A stretch of DNA of 64,000 bases, taken from NCBI GenBank assembly GCA_938010765.1, contig CALLVX010000070.1:1-64000 (forward strand), read 5' to 3'. Positions 16,699 through 26,100 of this stretch are shown here, piece after piece. A program made the position numbers and the translations under genes. The stretch's first letter is position 1; each line of letters begins with the position of its first letter. This DNA is from an uncultured Flavobacteriaceae bacterium (GTDB lineage: Bacteria > Bacteroidota > Bacteroidia > Flavobacteriales > Flavobacteriaceae). The notes under the pieces were generated by a model. It had not been told where the DNA came from. It did not search any database and saw only the letters and a list, made by a program, of their open reading frames with translations.

Positions 16699-17880
16699 TT
16701 ATTGCTCGAATTCCGTTAAAACTTCGAGTATCAACCTGCATCCTTTTTCAATTTCTTTTCTACTAATGGTAAGCGGTGGGGAGACTCTAACTGCCTTAGG
16801 TTCAAATAGTAACCAAAACAATATTAAACCACGCTTGGCACATTCCAAAATGACATAGTTTGTCATTTCGGGTGACTTTAAGATTAAGGCTAGCATCAGC
16901 CCCTTACCGCGAACTTCAGAAATATGAGGGTGTTTTAAAAGCGAGCGAAACCATTTTTCCTTCTCCAATGTGTCAGGAATCAACCCAGTTTCTGTCAATT
17001 CTTTTAGTGTAGCCAAGCTCGCTGCAGCGATTACAGGATTTCCTCCAAAAGTGGTTATGTGACCGAGGGTCGGATTGTCTTGCAAACTCGCCATTAACTC
17101 CTTGGATGCCACAAATGCACCTACTGGTAGTCCACTGGCCATTCCTTTTCCCAAGACCAAAATATCAGGTATACAATTGTATTGTTCAAAGGCGAACAAG
17201 GTCCCTGTTCTACCAAAGCCCGGTTGTATTTCGTCTAATATCAACAATGCGCCCACTGCATCGCAACGTTCTCGTACTTTCTTTAAATACCCATGGTTTG
17301 GTAGAATAAAACCGGCTCCTCCTTGAATGGTTTCCAAGATGACCGCTGCTGTTTTCTCAGTAATTCTTTCAAGTTCGACCGTGGCATTGAAATGAATAAA
17401 GCGAATGTCGGGTATCAACGGGCGAAAGGGACTTTTTCGTGCTTCGTAGTCGGTAACACTGAGACTTCCCATTGTATTTCCATGATAGGCCCTATGTGCA
17501 GAAATAATCTGTGAACGGCCCGTGAAACGCCTTGCAAGTTTCAGGGCACCTTCGATGGCTTCGGTACCCGAATTTACTAAATAAGTAGTTTCCAAAGGGG
17601 CAGGTAAAAGAGAGGCCAATAATTTTGCGTACTCGACCGCCGGGGCCTGTACGTATTCCCCATAGACCATGACGTGCATATATTTTTCAGATTGCTTCTG
17701 AACTGCTGCCACAACTTTCGGATGACAATGACCCAAGCTGCAGGCAGATACGCCTGCTACAAAATCTAAATGAGCTTTACCGTCGGTATCATAAATATAG
17801 CTCCCTGCAGCACTCGCCACTTCCATCGCCAAAGGGTGGGGCGTTGTTTGCGCCTGGTATGTATAGAAGTCTTTTTTCAT
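16699..17880 (-). CDS. Class III PLP-dependent aminotransferase
   Basis: A 393-residue fold type I aminotransferase of the ArgD/OAT/GabT group. Conserved features include TYLVNSGTEAIEGALKLAR near residue 100, AYHGNTMGSLSVT near residue 130, LILDEIQPGFGRTGT near residue 215 and VLGKGMASGLPVGAF with the PLP-binding Lys near residue 243. The aspartate of DEIQ holds the pyridine nitrogen. The exact substrate (acetylornithine, ornithine, lysine or an omega-amino acid) cannot be read from motifs, and no arginine biosynthesis genes are nearby. It follows the OstA-like gene by 12 bases and is probably co-transcribed with it. Confidence 0.9.
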   Translation of the reverse strand: MKKDFYTYQAQTTPHPLAMEVASAAGSYIYDTDGKAHLDFVAGVSACSLGHCHPKVVAAVQKQSEKYMHVMVYGEYVQAPAVEYAKLLASLLPAPLETTYLVNSGTEAIEGALKLARRFTGRSQIISAHRAYHGNTMGSLSVTDYEARKSPFRPLIPDIRFIHFNATVELERITEKTAAVILETIQGGAGFILPNHGYLKKVRERCDAVGALLILDEIQPGFGRTGTLFAFEQYNCIPDILVLGKGMASGLPVGAFVASKELMASLQDNPTLGHITTFGGNPVIAAASLATLKELTETGLIPDTLEKEKWFRSLLKHPHISEVRGKGLMLALILKSPEMTNYVILECAKRGLILFWLLFEPKAVRVSPPLTISRKEIEKGCRLILEVLTEFEQ

Positions 17881-17892
17881 GAAGACGGCTTA

Positions 17893-19668
17893 TCAGTGCT
17901 CTTTGTCCTTTGTTAGCTTTAATTTAGCTTTGGGAGCGTCCACTTTCACTTGCTTTATCCTGCCAACTGTCTTTTTACGTTTCGGTACGGAATCGTCTGG
18001 TGGTTCTGAGGGTTCAATATTATTTACAGGATCTGCTTCGTTCAATAAGCGGTCTTCTTCCTCGGCATCGATATCGATCGGATTGTTTACGCCATTGATT
18101 ATGACCAGTTCAATAGCGTTGTCGTCTTCATCGAAAATTTCATCCTTGCTACGTATTCGTTCTTCCCCCCGCCAAATAAAACCTTTGAGTTTTGGGTTTT
18201 TCTCTGGGAGCATTTCTTGCGGAGATATTTCCCCATCGGGATCGGTAAAGAAGGTAAGGTCTTCGACATCGTTATTGGCCATGATCATATTGATCTTGCT
18301 ACAAATTGTTTTGTTGACCCCGATCAATTCGTCATCGTCGTCATACATATAATAAATAACCTCTGTATTCTTTACGAGGTCTATATATTTTAGTTCGTTT
18401 TCTATGAATTTCCCGAAGAGATCTTTCCCCTTTGCTTGGTTAAAACCTACTTTGCCAATCGTATCTTGTGAGATAATAAAAGCGTTGTCAAGTACCTTTA
18501 AGGAATCTAGCTTTTCTGTTTTTAGGTCGGTTAGAAGGTGAATACTATCGCCCGTCATCTGATTTTCTCCATTCCATAGGATAGGGGCTCTAATCAATTG
18601 AGTAATACCCGTTTGTTCCTCAGAATGAATAGAATCACATTTTCCGCTGAGGTCGGTCTTATAGAATTTTGCATTTCGAAAAGCGCGAAGTATGCGATAA
18701 TCAGGTATTCCTGTAATCATTAGGGTATCTCCGTGTATGTAAAGGGAGTCTTGTTCTACCAAATTGATTGCAACTGCTCTTTTGGTGGCGAAAACAGAAT
18801 CTTTTGCCTTAAAGACCTCGGCATAGTGAGCCCTAATGATTCCTTTGTTTATGGTATCTGTAACGGTAATATTATTCGTAGCGGAGGCAAACTCGGATGC
18901 TTTGTCAAAGTAAACGCTATCTCCCTCAATAATACGATTATTGTAATCGATACGCGTGTTTTTGATGCCGTAGCCACTTTCAATCTTGGTATCATAAAAA
19001 CCGCGTTCACAATACATCTTATAAGTATCCCCGGTAATAGTTGAGGGGCCGTACATATAGGCGTTTTTTGAGCTTGTATAGTAATCAAGTTGCTCTGAAT
19101 CGAGCGTGTATTCTGGATTTTCAATGTGTACACTGTCTAGAAACTGATATTTTTCTATTTCCATAAAATACCGTCCTATTTCACTGGTAAGGGTATTCGC
19201 AGAATCGATGATAGTGCCAAAATCTTGGTAATAAGCCTCTTGCTTTTCTCGATCGAATCGCAAGGTATCGGTGGTGAGGGTCATTTCGGTACCCTCCTCT
19301 GTTTTATTTTTTAGCAGGACATTCTCATAGGCTTTGGCCAATTGAATTTCGCCATCATAGTCGATCTTACCGCTTGTTAATAATACAGAATCACCTTGCT
19401 TCATACGCACATTTCCAATGGCCCGTAAACGATTCTCCTTGTTGTAGTGAATCGCAATATCGCACCACATATCGGCCCCCTTGTGTTCGAACTGTACTTG
19501 TTTTTCATCTTTGCTGAAAATTAAGGCGCCCGGAAATTTTTCTTCATCCTTTGTAAAATTCCCTCCATGCACCACTCTTATTTTTGTGGTATCGATTTCT
19601 TGTTCTTCTTGGGAGAAACTAGGGTGGCAAACAAATAGAAAAAGCAGGAAGTAAAGTAACTTGTTCAA
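17893..19668 (-). CDS. OstA/LptA-like exported protein
   Basis: A protein of about 591 residues with a signal peptide (NKLLYFLLFLFVCHPSFSQ) followed by repeated beta-strand segments of the OstA/LptA type: AIHYNKENRLRAIGNVRMKQGDS, KIDYDGEIQLAKAYENVLL and later SDxxx-TGDS units. Such proteins are parts of the lipopolysaccharide transport bridge or related to it. The C-terminal 100 residues are acidic then basic and look disordered. There is no ATG near the signal peptide: the first in-frame Met is over 70 residues in, so TTG 19668 (reading as MNKLLYF) is the best start, with TTG 19686 possible but lying within the promoter-like element. Confidence 0.85.
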   Translation of the reverse strand: MNKLLYFLLFLFVCHPSFSQEEQEIDTTKIRVVHGGNFTKDEEKFPGALIFSKDEKQVQFEHKGADMWCDIAIHYNKENRLRAIGNVRMKQGDSVLLTSGKIDYDGEIQLAKAYENVLLKNKTEEGTEMTLTTDTLRFDREKQEAYYQDFGTIIDSANTLTSEIGRYFMEIEKYQFLDSVHIENPEYTLDSEQLDYYTSSKNAYMYGPSTITGDTYKMYCERGFYDTKIESGYGIKNTRIDYNNRIIEGDSVYFDKASEFASATNNITVTDTINKGIIRAHYAEVFKAKDSVFATKRAVAINLVEQDSLYIHGDTLMITGIPDYRILRAFRNAKFYKTDLSGKCDSIHSEEQTGITQLIRAPILWNGENQMTGDSIHLLTDLKTEKLDSLKVLDNAFIISQDTIGKVGFNQAKGKDLFGKFIENELKYIDLVKNTEVIYYMYDDDDELIGVNKTICSKINMIMANNDVEDLTFFTDPDGEISPQEMLPEKNPKLKGFIWRGEERIRSKDEIFDEDDNAIELVIINGVNNPIDIDAEEEDRLLNEADPVNNIEPSEPPDDSVPKRKKTVGRIKQVKVDAPKAKLKLTKDKEH

Positions 19669-19683
19669 GCTTGAAATTTTTCC

Positions 19684-19691
19684 CAAAAATA
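19684..19691 (-). promoter_or_regulatory. -7 element upstream of the OstA-like gene
   Basis: On the minus strand the sequence is TATTTTTG, an exact TAnnTTTG match, ending 15 bases before the proposed TTG start at 19668. The -33 element is not clear. Its presence supports a start at 19668 over one at 19686, which would fall inside the element. Confidence 0.45.
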
Positions 19692-19783
19692 GGATATTTT
19701 AACGCAGTAGTCGCTGGTTTAGGATAGTTTTAGGACAGATGACATCTATGAAGGTATTCGTTGTGGTCGCGACCAATGAAAAG

Positions 19784-20818
19784 CTATTCGATTTGAATTG
19801 GCCGTTGCCCTTGCTTGTAACGCGCTCCAAAACCTGAATTATTCGGCTCATAAGGCATATCAAGTGTAACGTTGGTGCCTTCTATAGGGATGGCATGCTC
19901 CTTTTCCAAGGCCCAAAAAATACCGTTTAGGGCTATTTTTCGCACTTCCGGAATTTTAAAATCATAGGGATGGCCCAAGGTCGTAAAGAACACGCGTGCT
20001 TTTTTTCCGGAGCTACCGGTATAACTTTTGGTCCAAGCAACGGGGTTGGTCAATGGAAATTTATCTAAGTTTCCATCCATTTGATGCTTTGATCGTAAGG
20101 AAGTGCCCTCCAAAATTGGAGTGCTATCGCCATACAACTCCCAATCGCCCCCATCAACATGATAGAGCCAAGAATAGGCGGTCAAGGTTTGAAAACCATT
20201 CAATATAGGGTGTTTTGCGCTATCTACCTTTGTTATTTGGGTCAGCGGTTTTTCCCCATCATCAAAATGTCCGTGATGCGTAATCCATCGTTGCCCGAAC
20301 ACTTTGGTGGGCCATTCGTCGTTCCAATAGGCCAAGGAATCTTGCTCGTATTTAAAGGCATGGGTCGTAGTTCGAAACCCCACGATGGGCTTCCCTGATT
20401 CCACATACTCGGTAATAAACCTGCGTTCTTTTTCCGGTAGGGTTCGAAAACGCGTAAAAAGCACCAATAAATCGGCTGTTTTTAAGGCCTCTAAACCTGC
20501 GATATGGTCTGTTCTATTAGGAGCTATATAGCCGTTGCTATCAAGGGCATAACAAAGGGTGACCTTTGCTCCAAGCTCTCGCTTTGCCAATCGCGCCAAC
20601 ATGGGCATCGACTCTTCGGAGCGGTATTCTTCATCACCAGTAACGAAAACAATATGTGGCGTTTCTTTGGTTGGCGGTTCCTCCGTATTTTTAGAAGGAA
20701 CGGAGGTGGCGCCTTGTTTTTTATGTTCGTTACATGCAAAACAGGATAGAATCAATACTACACCTAAAAGGCAAGGCAATTGCATGTTCGAAAAAAGTAT
20801 GCTACGGGCTTTACTCAT
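19784..20818 (-). CDS. ThuA domain lipoprotein
   Basis: A 344-residue protein with a lipoprotein signal (LLGVVLILSCFACNE; Cys near residue 29), hence outside the cytoplasm. The remainder is a ThuA/glutamine-amidotransferase-like domain: HIVFVTGDEEYRSEESMPML, then TADLLVLFTRFRTLPEKERRFITEYVESGKPIVGFRTTTHAF split over residues 120-165, and RVFFTTLGHPYDF near residue 280. ThuA proteins are found beside sugar oxidoreductases and cytochrome proteins. ATG 20818 overlaps the stop of the upstream gene by eight bases; an internal ATG at 20785 (MQLPCLLG) also gives a good lipoprotein signal. The link with the neighbouring gene is strong; the reaction is unknown. Confidence 0.88.
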   Translation of the reverse strand: MSKARSILFSNMQLPCLLGVVLILSCFACNEHKKQGATSVPSKNTEEPPTKETPHIVFVTGDEEYRSEESMPMLARLAKRELGAKVTLCYALDSNGYIAPNRTDHIAGLEALKTADLLVLFTRFRTLPEKERRFITEYVESGKPIVGFRTTTHAFKYEQDSLAYWNDEWPTKVFGQRWITHHGHFDDGEKPLTQITKVDSAKHPILNGFQTLTAYSWLYHVDGGDWELYGDSTPILEGTSLRSKHQMDGNLDKFPLTNPVAWTKSYTGSSGKKARVFFTTLGHPYDFKIPEVRKIALNGIFWALEKEHAIPIEGTNVTLDMPYEPNNSGFGARYKQGQRPIQIE

Positions 20819-23800
20819 CTGGATGTAATTTTAGAAGTTCATCTGGGGTCCAGAAACCTTCTTTGTCTTTGGTTGCCTCCCGTACTTTTTTTACGGTTTC
20901 TGGATCAATAACCGAGGCTTTATTGCCGAAAGCATTGCGTACGTAGGTAAGTACTGCGGCAATCTCATCGTCTTTTAAGATATCTCGAAATGCCAACATT
21001 GGCACCTGTCCTTCGTAATGAATGCCCATTACATCCATGGGGCCATAGAGCCCGTTTAAGGTTAATTTGATTAGGCGTTCTTCATTACCCAATACCCAAT
21101 TCTGGTCTACCAGGGTGGGGTATCCGCCGGCCTGCAACCCGCCTCCGTTTTCTTGATGGCAGGTAACACAGTACCCCTCGGTCTCATAGATTTTTTTACC
21201 CTGCTTAAAGCGCTCAAAAGCAACGCCTTTTAAATGGGAAGCGATGGCTTTTTCCGAATCCTTCTCTTTGAACACCCCGGAGAGTCTAGTGCCAGCAAAA
21301 TCGAATGCGCCTTGCATCCAACTATCCAATTCCTTTTCTTTGGCCTTAGACAGTATTTTTTCACCCTCGGTTTTATCCATCCAAGAAGCGGCTACAATCG
21401 CCTCTAGGCGTACCCTACCATGTGGGTCGCTCGCTGCGGAGAGCAGTAGGTTTTCTTGGTCGTTTACTTGATGCCCACTATAACGTAAAACCCTTGTAGC
21501 GGCAGCCCTTGCCCTATGGTCGTTGGCAGAAAGTAATTTTTGGAGCAGGGTATTATCGATTTTGTTAAGACCCCAAGAGACCCATAAGGCTTCTAATAAA
21601 TGGTGTTCATATTGGGGCGTGGAGGTGTCTAATTCCTGTACCCACTGTTGCAGTTTAGGGAGCACCTCGTCTGCACCTCTTTCGCGTAACACCCTACGTG
21701 AACGATAGCGAACCCGGTATTCGGGTAGGGTAAGGTTGTCTAAAAGTTGCTCAATGGAGGCGTCGGCTACTTTCGCAGGTTGCAATAAGGGTCTAGAAGG
21801 GTAGGTGATACGGTAAATACGGCCATGCACATGGTCGCGCAAAGGATCCCTGGCATTGTGCTGCATATGACCAATCAATACATTATGCCAATCAGCGAGG
21901 TAGAGAGAGCCGTCAGGTGCAAATTCAATGTCCACTGGTCTAAAATTAGGGTCGGTACTGGTTAATAAGTCTTGTCGATGCTTCGTTTTATACCCTGTTC
22001 CGTCTTCTTGCATCTTGTGTTGCTTTAATCCTAAAAATCCGATGGTATTTCCTATAAGCATATCGCCCTGTACTTCATTGGGAAAATGCCGGCTAGAGAT
22101 GAACTCCAAGCCCGAAGTTGGTCGTACTTGGTGGTCTTTTTCAATGAGGTCTTCTGTTAAGGGCGATGCCATCCCGTATATTGACTTTAACGTACTTGGC
22201 ATCATCCAGTTTACTTTGGTACCTGAAGTCTGTAAAAAGAAATCCTGTCCCCAATCGTCAAATGCAATTCCCCAGGGGTTTGGAATACTAACCTGAGCGA
22301 CCCGCTCTAATCGTTTACGCTGAGGTGCATAGCGATAAAACCCGCCATTGGTGGCTCGTACCGGCCCGTATGGGGTTTCGACATTGGTATGTAAAAAGAC
22401 TCCTTCTGCCATGTATAATGCTCCTGAAGGATCCGCGCAAAACGCGGAGATTGCGTGGTGGGTATCGTGGTCATCAAAACCACTCAGAATAATTTCTGAG
22501 GTGTCGGCCTTGTCATCCCCATCGGTATCGGTATACAGTTTTAAATTGGTTCCCCGACTTACATACACGCCCTCAGGAGCAAATTCAAAGCCAATCGGCA
22601 GGTGCAGGTCATCTAAGAAATTAATTTGTTTATCGGCTTTTCCATCGCCATTGGTATCTTCTAAAATAATCAATTTGTCGGAAGGTCGTTGATCTCCTGG
22701 GCGGTAATGGGGATAAGAAGGCATTGTGGCCACCCAAAGCCTACCCTTATTATCAAACGAAATTTGAACGGGATTCGCCAAGTCGGGAAACTCCTTTTCA
22801 GAAGCGAACAATTCAATCTCATACCCTTTCGGAAGGCTGAATGTTTTTAAGGCATCGTTACCATACAAATAGTTGGCAGGGTCCTCCGAATCGCCCATTT
22901 TGAAATTGGTCTCAACGGCTGGCAGTTGGGTCGTTTTTTGCTCAGCAGCCTGATAATCATAGGTTTCCCCATTCGCCACCGCCCATATCGCCGAATCTCT
23001 AATAGCGGTCAATTCTCGAATTTTCTTCAATTCAAAGGGGTAATTATCTGGCCCATAAGGGGCGTGCCGGCGCCCATATACATGTACCCCGTTCGGAATT
23101 TTATAATCATTGTGCCAATAAAAGTTCTTATCGTTTATCGCCTTGGTCAATTTCATTTGATCGATTTGCTTGCCTTTTTGGCCACTACCGAACAATTCGT
23201 CGGCAAGAAAATTCGCTAGTTTTTGATATCCCTCTGAATTAAGTTGAAATCCATCGATGGTAAGCGGTTCACTTTGGCTGAACCATTCTTTGCTGGGGTG
23301 GAAAACATCGATAAACAAGACTTCATTTTGCGCGCTTATCTCTGACATGGCCTCGGTATACAGCGATAGGTTCTTGTTTTCCTCGACACCATTGGGCAGG
23401 TCGTAAGATTCAGATAGATTTTCATAGGCAATAGGGGAGACCAATACCAAGGTCGGTGGGGTAGAGTCATTGTATTTTTGAGTACGCGTATGCGTTATAA
23501 AGGCATTCAGTTCTTTTTTAAAGTTTTCCAGGCCTTCTTGACCTTCGAATGACTCATTATAGCCAAAAAAAGCGATGATTATGTCGGTCGATAAACGTTT
23601 TAACCATTGATCTGGTTTTTCAAATACTCCTTCACTCCCCGAGTTTTTTGCCAATTCGGTCTGGAAAGCCGCTGCGCCTTCAAAGGCCCATGGGTCCATT
23701 CTTCCTGAATGCGGCCGAAAACCCGGGGTATTGCCACCATCGCCCATATTCCTAATGACGAGTTTGTTTTCTGGAAATCGTAGGTGTAATTCCGTTTCAA

Positions 23801-23975
23801 AATGACCATAGTTCATCATTCTGGAGCTCAAATTATTTCCAAGGAGTACAATGTGATTTCCTTTTTCAAGCTGAATTTTGCCCTGCTGCTTTGTACTGCA
23901 GCCTGAAATACTAAAAATTAGTGACAAGGCAGCGTATGCAAGGCTTTGTCGTATCAAATTCTTCCTGTTTTTCAT
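20811..23975 (-). CDS. Large lipoprotein: SGNH-like, PVC-type propeller, HEAT and cytochrome c
   Basis: A 1054-residue lipoprotein (lipobox ending at Cys26). Residues 40-265 resemble an SGNH hydrolase; FFGYNES with Asn140 is kept, but the nucleophile motif is GNN (46-48) instead of GDS and the C-terminal motif is DGFQLN (241-246) without the His, so this domain is probably non-catalytic. Residues about 380-720 form a membrane-bound dehydrogenase-type beta-propeller (PNPWGIAFDDWGQD, VDIEFAPDGSLYLADW). Residues about 740-900 look like HEAT repeats (DNLTLPEYRVRYRSRRVL). A cytochrome c domain ends the protein with CVTCH at 936-940 and a likely axial Met near 993. It probably moves electrons during oxidation of an extracellular compound, with the ThuA protein encoded just downstream. 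Confidence 0.88.
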   Translation of the reverse strand: MKNRKNLIRQSLAYAALSLIFSISGCSTKQQGKIQLEKGNHIVLLGNNLSSRMMNYGHFETELHLRFPENKLVIRNMGDGGNTPGFRPHSGRMDPWAFEGAAAFQTELAKNSGSEGVFEKPDQWLKRLSTDIIIAFFGYNESFEGQEGLENFKKELNAFITHTRTQKYNDSTPPTLVLVSPIAYENLSESYDLPNGVEENKNLSLYTEAMSEISAQNEVLFIDVFHPSKEWFSQSEPLTIDGFQLNSEGYQKLANFLADELFGSGQKGKQIDQMKLTKAINDKNFYWHNDYKIPNGVHVYGRRHAPYGPDNYPFELKKIRELTAIRDSAIWAVANGETYDYQAAEQKTTQLPAVETNFKMGDSEDPANYLYGNDALKTFSLPKGYEIELFASEKEFPDLANPVQISFDNKGRLWVATMPSYPHYRPGDQRPSDKLIILEDTNGDGKADKQINFLDDLHLPIGFEFAPEGVYVSRGTNLKLYTDTDGDDKADTSEIILSGFDDHDTHHAISAFCADPSGALYMAEGVFLHTNVETPYGPVRATNGGFYRYAPQRKRLERVAQVSIPNPWGIAFDDWGQDFFLQTSGTKVNWMMPSTLKSIYGMASPLTEDLIEKDHQVRPTSGLEFISSRHFPNEVQGDMLIGNTIGFLGLKQHKMQEDGTGYKTKHRQDLLTSTDPNFRPVDIEFAPDGSLYLADWHNVLIGHMQHNARDPLRDHVHGRIYRITYPSRPLLQPAKVADASIEQLLDNLTLPEYRVRYRSRRVLRERGADEVLPKLQQWVQELDTSTPQYEHHLLEALWVSWGLNKIDNTLLQKLLSANDHRARAAATRVLRYSGHQVNDQENLLLSAASDPHGRVRLEAIVAASWMDKTEGEKILSKAKEKELDSWMQGAFDFAGTRLSGVFKEKDSEKAIASHLKGVAFERFKQGKKIYETEGYCVTCHQENGGGLQAGGYPTLVDQNWVLGNEERLIKLTLNGLYGPMDVMGIHYEGQVPMLAFRDILKDDEIAAVLTYVRNAFGNKASVIDPETVKKVREATKDKEGFWTPDELLKLHPDE

Positions 23976-24012
23976 TGTGTTTTTGGTGTGTGGTCCTCCT
24001 AAATATAAGAAA

Positions 24013-24037
24013 TAAAAAAGCCACTCGAAAGTGGCTT
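24013..24037 (-). terminator. Intrinsic terminator after purA
   Basis: GCCACT (24020-24025), loop CGAA and AGTGGC (24030-24035) form a six-base stem. On the minus strand it is followed by a run of six T. It lies 84 bases after the purA stop and before the SGNH/cytochrome gene, separating the two transcripts. Confidence 0.8.
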
Positions 24038-24118
24038 GTAAGTCTGTAAGCAGAAACTTTTTAGATTGCTTTAAAATGGTCTTTTTATGGCTGTATTTTG
24101 CCTTTTTTAAACAATTTC

Positions 24119-25390
24119 CTACCGATGAATGGTCTGGGTGCGGTCGGGCCCTACCGAAACTATTTTAATAGGCACTTCCAATTCTTTTTCAAGGTAGGCA
24201 ATATAGGCGTTAAGACCTGCCGGAAACTGGTCTGGTGACTGCATTTTTGTAAGGTCTTGCGACCAGCCATCCATTTCGGTGTAAATGGGTGTAACGTTTT
24301 CAGGGTTTATGTTATAGGGGAGGTGCGTAATAGTGGCCCCTTTATAGTTGTAAGCCGTGCAGACCTTTAATTTGTCGAAACCGCTTAACACGTCACCTTT
24401 CATCATCATTAAGGCGGTTACCCCGTTTATTTGTACCGCGTATTTCAAAGCCACAAGATCCAACCATCCGCATCTTCGAGCACGACCAGTGGTTGCGCCA
24501 AACTCATTGCCGACTCTTCCCATCGTTTCCCCATCGGCATCGAATAATTCCGTTGGGAATGGTCCACTGCCCACACGTGTGGCATATGCTTTAAAAATTC
24601 CAAAAACTTCACCGATTTGGTTAGGGGCTACTCCAAGTCCGGTACAGGCCCCTGCTGCCGTAGTATTGCTCGAGGTAACATAAGGGTAAGTGCCAAAGTC
24701 GATATCCAATAAGGAACCTTGGGCACCTTCGGCCAATATCTTCTTCCCGTTCTTTTGTGCTTGATATAGGTATTCCTCGCTATCTATGAAGGCAAGTTTT
24801 TTCAATTCCTTGATAGCCGCAAAGAAATCGGCCTCGAGTTCTTCTAGGTCATATTCGAGTTGTACGTCGTAGTACGAAATCATCGATTCATGCTTGTCGG
24901 CCAAGGAACGGTATTTTTCTTCCCAATTATCCATTTCCAAATCCCCTATACGCATACCGTTACGTCCGGTTTTATCCATATAAGTGGGGCCTATTCCTTT
25001 TAAGGTAGAACCTATTTTCGCTTTTCCCTTAGAGGCTTCCGAAGCGGCATCCAGTAAACGATGTGTTGGCAAAATCAAATGGGCTTTTCTAGAAATCAAC
25101 AGTTTTGAACTGAAGTCAAGGTTGAATTGCTGCAGATTGTCAAGTTCTTTCCGGAAAATTACGGGATCTATTACTACTCCGTTACCTACAACATTTACCG
25201 CGTTTTTATGAAAAATTCCCGAAGGTATGGTGTGTAGTACATGTTTAATACCGTCAAATTCTAAGGTATGTCCCGCATTGGGACCGCCTTGAAACCTTGC
25301 GATAATATCATAGTTATCGGTAAGTACATCGACGATTTTCCCTTTTCCCTCGTCTCCCCATTGTAATCCTAGTAGTAAATCTACCGCCAT
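24119..25390 (-). CDS. purA: Adenylosuccinate synthase PurA
   Basis: First committed step of AMP synthesis: joins IMP and aspartate with GTP hydrolysis. All landmark segments are intact: GLQWGDEGKGKIVDVL at residues 8-23 with the catalytic Asp, FQGGPNAGHTL near 34, KGIGPTYMDKTGRNG near 127, AEGAQGSLLDIDFGTYPYVTSS across residues 219-240, GEVFGIFKAYATRVGSGPFPTE near 260 and the GTP-base region SVGPDRTQT at the end. The 423-residue length is normal. ATG 25390 begins MAVDLLLG. It follows the fur-family gene by 21 bases and is probably co-transcribed with it. Confidence 0.96.
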   Translation of the reverse strand: MAVDLLLGLQWGDEGKGKIVDVLTDNYDIIARFQGGPNAGHTLEFDGIKHVLHTIPSGIFHKNAVNVVGNGVVIDPVIFRKELDNLQQFNLDFSSKLLISRKAHLILPTHRLLDAASEASKGKAKIGSTLKGIGPTYMDKTGRNGMRIGDLEMDNWEEKYRSLADKHESMISYYDVQLEYDLEELEADFFAAIKELKKLAFIDSEEYLYQAQKNGKKILAEGAQGSLLDIDFGTYPYVTSSNTTAAGACTGLGVAPNQIGEVFGIFKAYATRVGSGPFPTELFDADGETMGRVGNEFGATTGRARRCGWLDLVALKYAVQINGVTALMMMKGDVLSGFDKLKVCTAYNYKGATITHLPYNINPENVTPIYTEMDGWSQDLTKMQSPDQFPAGLNAYIAYLEKELEVPIKIVSVGPDRTQTIHR

Positions 25391-25411
25391 TGTAAAATGC
25401 TTGTTTTTCGG

Positions 25412-25870
25412 TTAGTGGTCTTCTTTTTGTTCTTCTTTATTACGCGTACCATAGAAATAAAGTGAATGATTGTTGATTTTTATATCAAAAACCTCTTCTA
25501 TGGTCTTTTTGATCGATTGAATACGAGGATCACAGAATTCGACAACCTCTCCAGTGTCGGTAAGGATTACATGGTCGTGTTGCCGATCGAAATATGATTT
25601 TTCATATTGGGCCTGATTTTTTCCGAACTGATGCTTTCGAACCAACTTACAATCCAGTAAAAGCTCGATGGTATTGTACAAAGTAGCGCGACTTACCCTG
25701 TAATTCTTTATTTTCATATTGATATAAAGCGACTCAATATCAAAATGCTCATCACTTTCATATATTTCCTGAAGGATTGCATACCGCTCGGGAGTTTTTC
25801 TATGTCCGTTATCTTGTAAGAACGCTGTGAATACATTCTTTACAATTTCCTGATTTTTATCGTTTGCCAT
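25412..25870 (-). CDS. Fur family metalloregulator
   Basis: A 152-residue regulator. The N-terminal winged helix shows [14 protein letters not shown] and [18 protein letters not shown], the DNA-recognition helix being [12 protein letters not shown]. The dimer domain begins [14 protein letters not shown], giving the HxH metal ligands, followed by [15 protein letters not shown]. In typical Fur the first strand carries a CxxC pair that binds structural zinc; here the equivalent segment is TDTG and only one Cys remains. Fur proteins repress metal or peroxide stress genes; which metal this one senses cannot be told. A TACATTTG -7 element precedes the gene. Confidence 0.92.
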   Translation of the reverse strand: MANDKNQEIVKNVFTAFLQDNGHRKTPERYAILQEIYESDEHFDIESLYINMKIKNYRVSRATLYNTIELLLDCKLVRKHQFGKNQAQYEKSYFDRQHDHVILTDTGEVVEFCDPRIQSIKKTIEEVFDIKINNHSLYFYGTRNKEEQKEDH

Positions 25871-25896
25871 AACCTTGGTTTCGGTACATCAATTCG

Positions 25897-25904
25897 CAAA
25901 TGTA
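25897..25904 (-). promoter_or_regulatory. -7 element upstream of the fur-family gene and purA
   Basis: Minus strand TACATTTG matches TAnnTTTG exactly and ends 26 bases before the ATG at 25870. No TTG sits at the right distance upstream; GGTTTC about 19-20 bases upstream may be a weak -33. It probably drives the fur-purA transcript. Confidence 0.5.
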
Positions 25905-26100
25905 CAGTTAAATTTTGATTGGTGAAACCTTAACTAGTACCTCTTAAGAACAATATTGTTTCCTTTAAAAGAGCGGTTTAAGAAAGCAGCTCAAAACACT
26001 TGATAAGAACAGTAAGGCGCTTCTTTTGCATTGATAAGTTTTTTATCCTTTGTTTTCAACAACATGACATAATCTAAGAAATGTCGAAAAAATGACAGGT

